Shown: positions 6,901 through 8,993 of the stretch, in pieces
Position numbering within the stretch: the stretch's first letter is position 1
Layout of the letters: each line of letters opens with the position of its first letter
NCBI GenBank assembly: GCA_016936035.1
Contig: JAFGPU010000203.1
Span: forward strand, 1-8,993
From: Acidimicrobiales bacterium
GTDB lineage: Bacteria > Actinomycetota > Acidimicrobiia > Acidimicrobiales > VFJN01
Direction of reading: 5' to 3'
DNA: 8,993 bases
Notes under the pieces: generated by a model
The model's input: only the letters and a program-made list of their open reading frames with translations
Database searches by the model: none
Told to the model about the DNA's origin: nothing
Program-made: the position numbers and the translations under genes

Positions 6901-8200
6901 CGATCTGCTGGGCGAGGATGTCGAGCGGCGCCTCCGGCGGCACGACGGCGTCGAGCACGCCCTTGCCCACCGCGGCGAGCAGGGCGGCGCTCTCGACCAG
7001 CTCGTCGCGGGTGAGCGGGAACAACCGGCCCTTGGGCACGCCCCGGAGGCTGTGGTTGGCGCGGCCCACCCGCTGGAGGAAGGTGGCGATGCTGCGGGGC
7101 GAGCCCACCTGGCACACGAGCTCGACCGGACCGATGTCGATGCCCAGCTCGAGCGAGGCGGTGGCGACCAGCGCGCGGAGGTCGCCCGCCCGCAGACGAG
7201 ACTCGACCCGGTAGCGCCGGTCCTTGGACAGCGACCCGTGGTGGGCGGCGACGACGTCGTCGCCGAGCCGTTCGCCGAGCTGGTGGGCGAGGCGCTCGGC
7301 CAGGCGGCGCGTGTTGACGAACACGATGGTGGTGCGGTGCTCGCCCACCAGGGCGGCGATGCGGTCGAGCACGTCGCCCATCTGCTCGGCCGACGCCACG
7401 GCCTCGAGCTCGCCCTGGGGCAGCTCGAGGCCGAGGTCGAGCGTGCGCCGGTGGCCCGTGTCGACGATGGCGCACGGGTCGGGAGCGCCGGCGCCGCACA
7501 GCAGGTCGGCGATGAGCTGGATGGGACGCTGCGTCGCCGACAGGCCGATGCGCTGGGGGCGCGCCGCGCACACGTGCTCGAGCCGCTCGAGGGTGAGCGA
7601 GAGGTGCGACCCCCGCTTGTCGCGAGCCATGGCGTGGATCTCGTCGACGATGACGGTGTCGACCGTGCGCAGCATGTCGCGGCTGCGCCGAGCCGTGACC
7701 AGCAGGTACAGCGACTCGGGCGTGGTGATGACGAAGTTGGGCGGCCGGCGCAGCATGGAGGACCGCTCGCTGGCGGTGGTGTCGCCGGTGCGCACGCCGA
7801 CGCGTAGGTCGGGTGCGTCGTAGCCCAGCTCGGCGGCGACCTCGGCGATCTCGCGGAGGGGACGCTCGAGGTTCTCGGCGATGTCGACCGCCAGCGCCTT
7901 GAGGGGCGAGACGTAGGCCACCTGCGCCCGCCCCGAGACGTCGACCCCCCGGGCGTGCGCCCGGTACAGCCGGTCGATGCACACCAGGAACCCGGCCATG
8001 GTCTTGCCCGAGCCGGTGGGTGCGGCGATGAGCGTGTCGGCCCCCGCAGCGATGCGCTGCCAGCCCTGGTGCTGGGCGGGCGTCGGCCCGTCGGGGAAGC
8101 GCCGCGCGAACCATGCCGCGACCGCCGGGTGGAACCCCTCGTCGGGCAGTTCGGCCCCGAGGTCGACAGCGAAGAGCGAGGGCGTCTCGACGGTGGCCAT
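3902..8200 (-). CDS. lhr: Lhr-family ATP-dependent superfamily 2 helicase, full length
   Basis: This 1432-residue protein is a little shorter than the E. coli and mycobacterial Lhr proteins (about 1500). All helicase motifs are intact: motif I APTGSGKT (60-67), Ia SPLKALAVD (98-106), Ib TTPESLY (159-165), II DEIH (186-189), III SAT (221-223), IV TIVFVNTRRLAERLA (291-305), V ATASLELGIDIG (346-357) and VI QRVGRANH (376-383). A winged-helix and Lhr-specific beta domain follow, including the conserved IPFWTGEAPAR (592-602). The long C-terminal part ends in the family's typical DPLNL...VPAVRTNTVTYVDG region. Lhr is a 3'-to-5' single-strand DNA translocase that unwinds RNA:DNA hybrids and is linked to DNA repair; it acts in the cytosol. 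Oddities are an acidic dipeptide repeat at 445-456 and an Arg/Gly-rich linker in the C-terminal third (RRRRGGRGGG). The ATG at 8200 is the natural start, before the usual FHPAVAAWF segment. The nei glycosylase gene found beside lhr in several actinobacteria is not seen here. Confidence 0.97.
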   Translation of the reverse strand: MATVETPSLFAVDLGAELPDEGFHPAVAAWFARRFPDGPTPAQHQGWQRIAAGADTLIAAPTGSGKTMAGFLVCIDRLYRAHARGVDVSGRAQVAYVSPLKALAVDIAENLERPLREIAEVAAELGYDAPDLRVGVRTGDTTASERSSMLRRPPNFVITTPESLYLLVTARRSRDMLRTVDTVIVDEIHAMARDKRGSHLSLTLERLEHVCAARPQRIGLSATQRPIQLIADLLCGAGAPDPCAIVDTGHRRTLDLGLELPQGELEAVASAEQMGDVLDRIAALVGEHRTTIVFVNTRRLAERLAHQLGERLGDDVVAAHHGSLSKDRRYRVESRLRAGDLRALVATASLELGIDIGPVELVCQVGSPRSIATFLQRVGRANHSLRGVPKGRLFPLTRDELVESAALLAAVGKGVLDAVVPPEAPLDILAQQIVAEVAAGAAPAEAEGEVEVEGEGGWRLDDLYRLVRRAHPYRDLDRSTFDEVVEVVARGIQTGRGRRAAYLHLDGVNGEVRPRPAARLSALTSGGAIPEIGDFRVVLEPDELFVGTVNEDWAVESMAGDIFLLGTHAWQIRQVTAGVVRVVDAEGKPPTIPFWTGEAPARTAELSLEVSALRAALDAFLADGDADGARAWLRTVAPLDDAAVEQIVTYVAAGRAVLGVVPTHDDLVFERFFDEVDGMHLVVHSPYGGRVNRALGLALRKRFCVSFDFELQAAASDDAVVLSLGPHHSFPLADVPRFLNSRTVREVLQQAVLSPPSPMFQSRWRWNLNRSLVVLRWRGGRRNPPPIQRMESDDLMAALFPQAAACQENVSGPIEVPDHPIVRQTMHDTLTEGLDIDGLTALLDGIETGRVQVHFRDTTEASAFSHEILTAKPYAFLDDAEAQDRRTNAVPLRRGLPVDLSSIGRLDPEAIDRVRDEVAPAPRTADELHDVLLGLVVTPARPEWRPLFDRLAARGRVQSQRHPGTGRELWWPTELADRAAVVVDGAPDDAHPREQVAAAVLRGHLDISGPLTAADLGDRCGLPETVVTVGLAVVENEGFALQGAFTRPDGGGEVEWCARRLLARMHSYSRKARRNAVEPATPQDFMRFLLRWQHVAPGTQVRGHHGVRQVVEQLQGHECAVASWEADILARRVEGYRPGMLDRLCHDGEVTWLRLSPTRPASDRRSSPSKATPVTLAFRDDLTWLLQAARLAAEPEAPTVGATAEVVEVLRRRGACFLSELAAETGRLPTDIEAALWDGVARGLLTADGFAAIRSLTDGRRRQSTPSRSVSRRRRGGRGGGTIAAGRWSLIGAVEPVDDREGLAEVVADQLLQRWGVVFRDLAVHEGLPVPWRDLQWALRRFEDRGLVRGGRFVAGFSGEQYALPAAMDGLKAVRKRPRTGERVVVNACDPLNLTGVVVRGARVPAVRTNTVTYVDGLPEDRSEVSVPVAAG
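6835..6870. repeat. Degenerate hexanucleotide repeat inside lhr
   Basis: Six consecutive hexamers of the form CCTCNN (one is CTTCAG) run from 6835 to 6870. On the coding strand they give the alternating peptide EAEGEVEVEGEG (residues 445-456), between the second RecA domain and the winged helix of Lhr. A hexamer changes length without shifting the frame, so this is a likely flexible linker that can vary between strains. Confidence 0.7.
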
Positions 8201-8210
8201 GGCACCGACG

Positions 8211-8216
8211 AGCGTA
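8211..8216 (-). promoter_or_regulatory. Possible -10 box for lhr
   Basis: TACGCT on the minus strand fits TANNNT and ends 10 nt before the lhr ATG, giving a leader of only about three bases. No convincing -35 lies 16-18 bp upstream; a short imperfect inverted repeat GTGACGTTCAC (8227-8237, plus strand) lies near there. No Shine-Dalgarno sequence precedes the ATG. Confidence 0.25.
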
Positions 8217-8271
8217 CCGACCCCCTGTGACGTTCACGGGCCGGATGCCACGTCGTACCTGGTCAGCGCGC

Positions 8272-8286
8272 CCGGCTGGTCGCCGG
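8272..8286 (-). terminator. Hairpin directly after the GNAT-like gene
   Basis: CCGGC/GCCGG form a five-pair stem around a five-base loop, starting immediately after the TGA at 8289-8287. No T-run follows. It may slow or end transcription of the upstream gene before lhr, but in DNA this GC-rich such stems are common by chance. Confidence 0.2.
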
Positions 8287-8993
8287 TCAGTCCGGCTCGC
8301 CCGCCGTGCCCCGCGCTCGGGCGGCGGCCCGGGGCGCCGCCAGGGCGGCGACCTGCCGGACGACCTCGTCGGGGTCGTGCACCTCCAGCACCTCGATGCC
8401 GTCGGGCACCTCGTCGCGGGCACGGCCCTCGATGCAGATCGGGGTGTCCGGGTGGATCTCGCGGTGCGTGGCGATGAGCTCGGTCCACTCCTGCCGGTCG
8501 GGCGGGTACGACACCACCACCACGTCGGCCCCGGTCACGAGCGCGCACGGCGTCCCCTCGAGCATCGGGCAGGGAGAGCCGTGGTGGCAGGGCGTGGAGC
8601 AGCACATGACGGTCATCCCCGCGGCGCGGGCGGCGTCCGCGGCGTGCCACCGGCCACCCGGCGTCTCGACGAGCACCCGCGGGCCGGGCGCTGCGTCCCA
8701 CACCGGGGTCTGCCCGTGCGTGCCGACCACCAGGCGCGTCGTCAGCCAGTCCTGCGGGGGCCGCACCGCGTGGCGGTGGCTCTCCACCAGCTCGCGCACC
8801 CACCCGTCCGACCGCATCACGTCCACCTCGAGATTGGCGACGCCGCTCGCCGCCGCCTCGTCGAGGATGGCGTCGAGCAGACGGGGCCCCAGCCACGCGC
8901 GCCACTCGGGCGCGACCACGAGGGCGAGCTCGCCGTCGCCGTCGGCGAGCAGCTCGTAGTGGGCCTCGCCGACCACCGCCCGGGCCTGGTCGC
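8287..8993 (-). CDS. GNAT-like protein with a degenerate receiver-like C-terminal domain (5' end beyond the window)
   Basis: The gene runs off the right edge; the frame stays open to 8993, so the N-terminus is missing. Numbers below count from a GTG at 8976, which is probably internal. Residues 1-66 look like the second half of a GNAT acetyltransferase: VGEAHYEL (2-9) and ELALVVAPEWRAWLGPRLLDAIL (16-38), strand 4 and the helix after the acetyl-CoA loop. That loop is degenerate, WRAWLGPRLL instead of the family's R/Q-x-x-G-x-G/A. Residues 99-212 resemble a CheY-like alpha/beta fold: PRVLVETP, a helix WHAADAARAAG, strand TVMCC, then ADVVVVSYPP and HPDTPICIEG. The usual phosphoacceptor aspartate position is a serine (Ser156), so phosphorelay is unlikely. 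Cysteines 125, 126, 130, 136 and 144, with His131-132, cluster in the loop between the second and third strands. The function is unknown. The gene ends 86 bp before lhr. Confidence 0.75.
   Translation of the reverse strand, partial: DQARAVVGEAHYELLADGDGELALVVAPEWRAWLGPRLLDAILDEAAASGVANLEVDVMRSDGWVRELVESHRHAVRPPQDWLTTRLVVGTHGQTPVWDAAPGPRVLVETPGGRWHAADAARAAGMTVMCCSTPCHHGSPCPMLEGTPCALVTGADVVVVSYPPDRQEWTELIATHREIHPDTPICIEGRARDEVPDGIEVLEVHDPDEVVRQVAALAAPRAAARARGTAGEPD

Noticed and set aside
4763..7807. A 1014-residue open frame on the plus strand opposite lhr
   Set aside because: It is the shadow of a high-GC gene. The translation is rich in Arg, Gly, His, Val and Asp, has no domain I recognise, and lies entirely antisense to a helicase with all motifs intact.
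3902..8200. lhr as part of a defence island
   Set aside because: Some defence systems carry large helicases, but this protein matches the housekeeping Lhr family over its full length, and no nuclease, methylase or other defence gene lies beside it.

Overview
The window is high-GC chromosomal DNA, most likely from an actinobacterium. Supporting signs are strong G/C at third codon positions, a mycothiol-dependent maleylpyruvate isomerase family protein, a full-length Lhr helicase with its long C-terminal part, and gene starts with weak or no Shine-Dalgarno sequences, one with a TANNNT box 7 nt before the ATG. A finer placement cannot be supported from the sequence. I see no rRNA, tRNA, CRISPR array, insertion sequence or phage gene.

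All six supported genes lie on the minus strand, so they are transcribed from right to left. From the right edge they are: (1) the 3' part of a GNAT-like gene whose C-terminal half looks like a degenerate receiver domain carrying a cysteine cluster (8287-8993, cut by the window edge); (2) lhr, a 1432-residue superfamily 2 DNA/RNA helicase (3902-8200); (3) an isocitrate lyase/PEP mutase superfamily protein lacking the lyase cysteine motif (2993-3844); (4) a MarR-type regulator (2453-2962); (5) a 12-TM MFS exporter of the EntS/MFS_3 type whose ATG overlaps the MarR stop codon (1164-2453); (6) a mycothiol-dependent DinB/MDMPI-family enzyme (360-1115).

Genes 3 to 6 are closely spaced (gaps of 30, -1 and 48 bp). 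The MarR/MFS pair is the classic regulator-pump arrangement. A 17-bp near-perfect palindrome sits just upstream of marR, overlapping the stop codon of the PEP mutase-like gene, and is the best operator candidate in the window. The thiol-dependent enzyme downstream would fit a small export and detoxification unit, but no substrate can be read from the sequence.

The left 359 bp hold no convincing gene. They contain two unrelated tandem repeat families: about 102-bp units that each carry a conserved hairpin (two copies and the start of a third, probably continuing left of the window), and a roughly 20-bp repeat whose last unit supplies the stop codon of the MDMPI-family gene. Most of the window is ordinary. 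The parts worth a second look are these repeats, the palindrome at the marR promoter, the in-frame duplication in the MarR N-terminus and the GNAT/receiver-like fusion. I found no clear new defence or mobile system.
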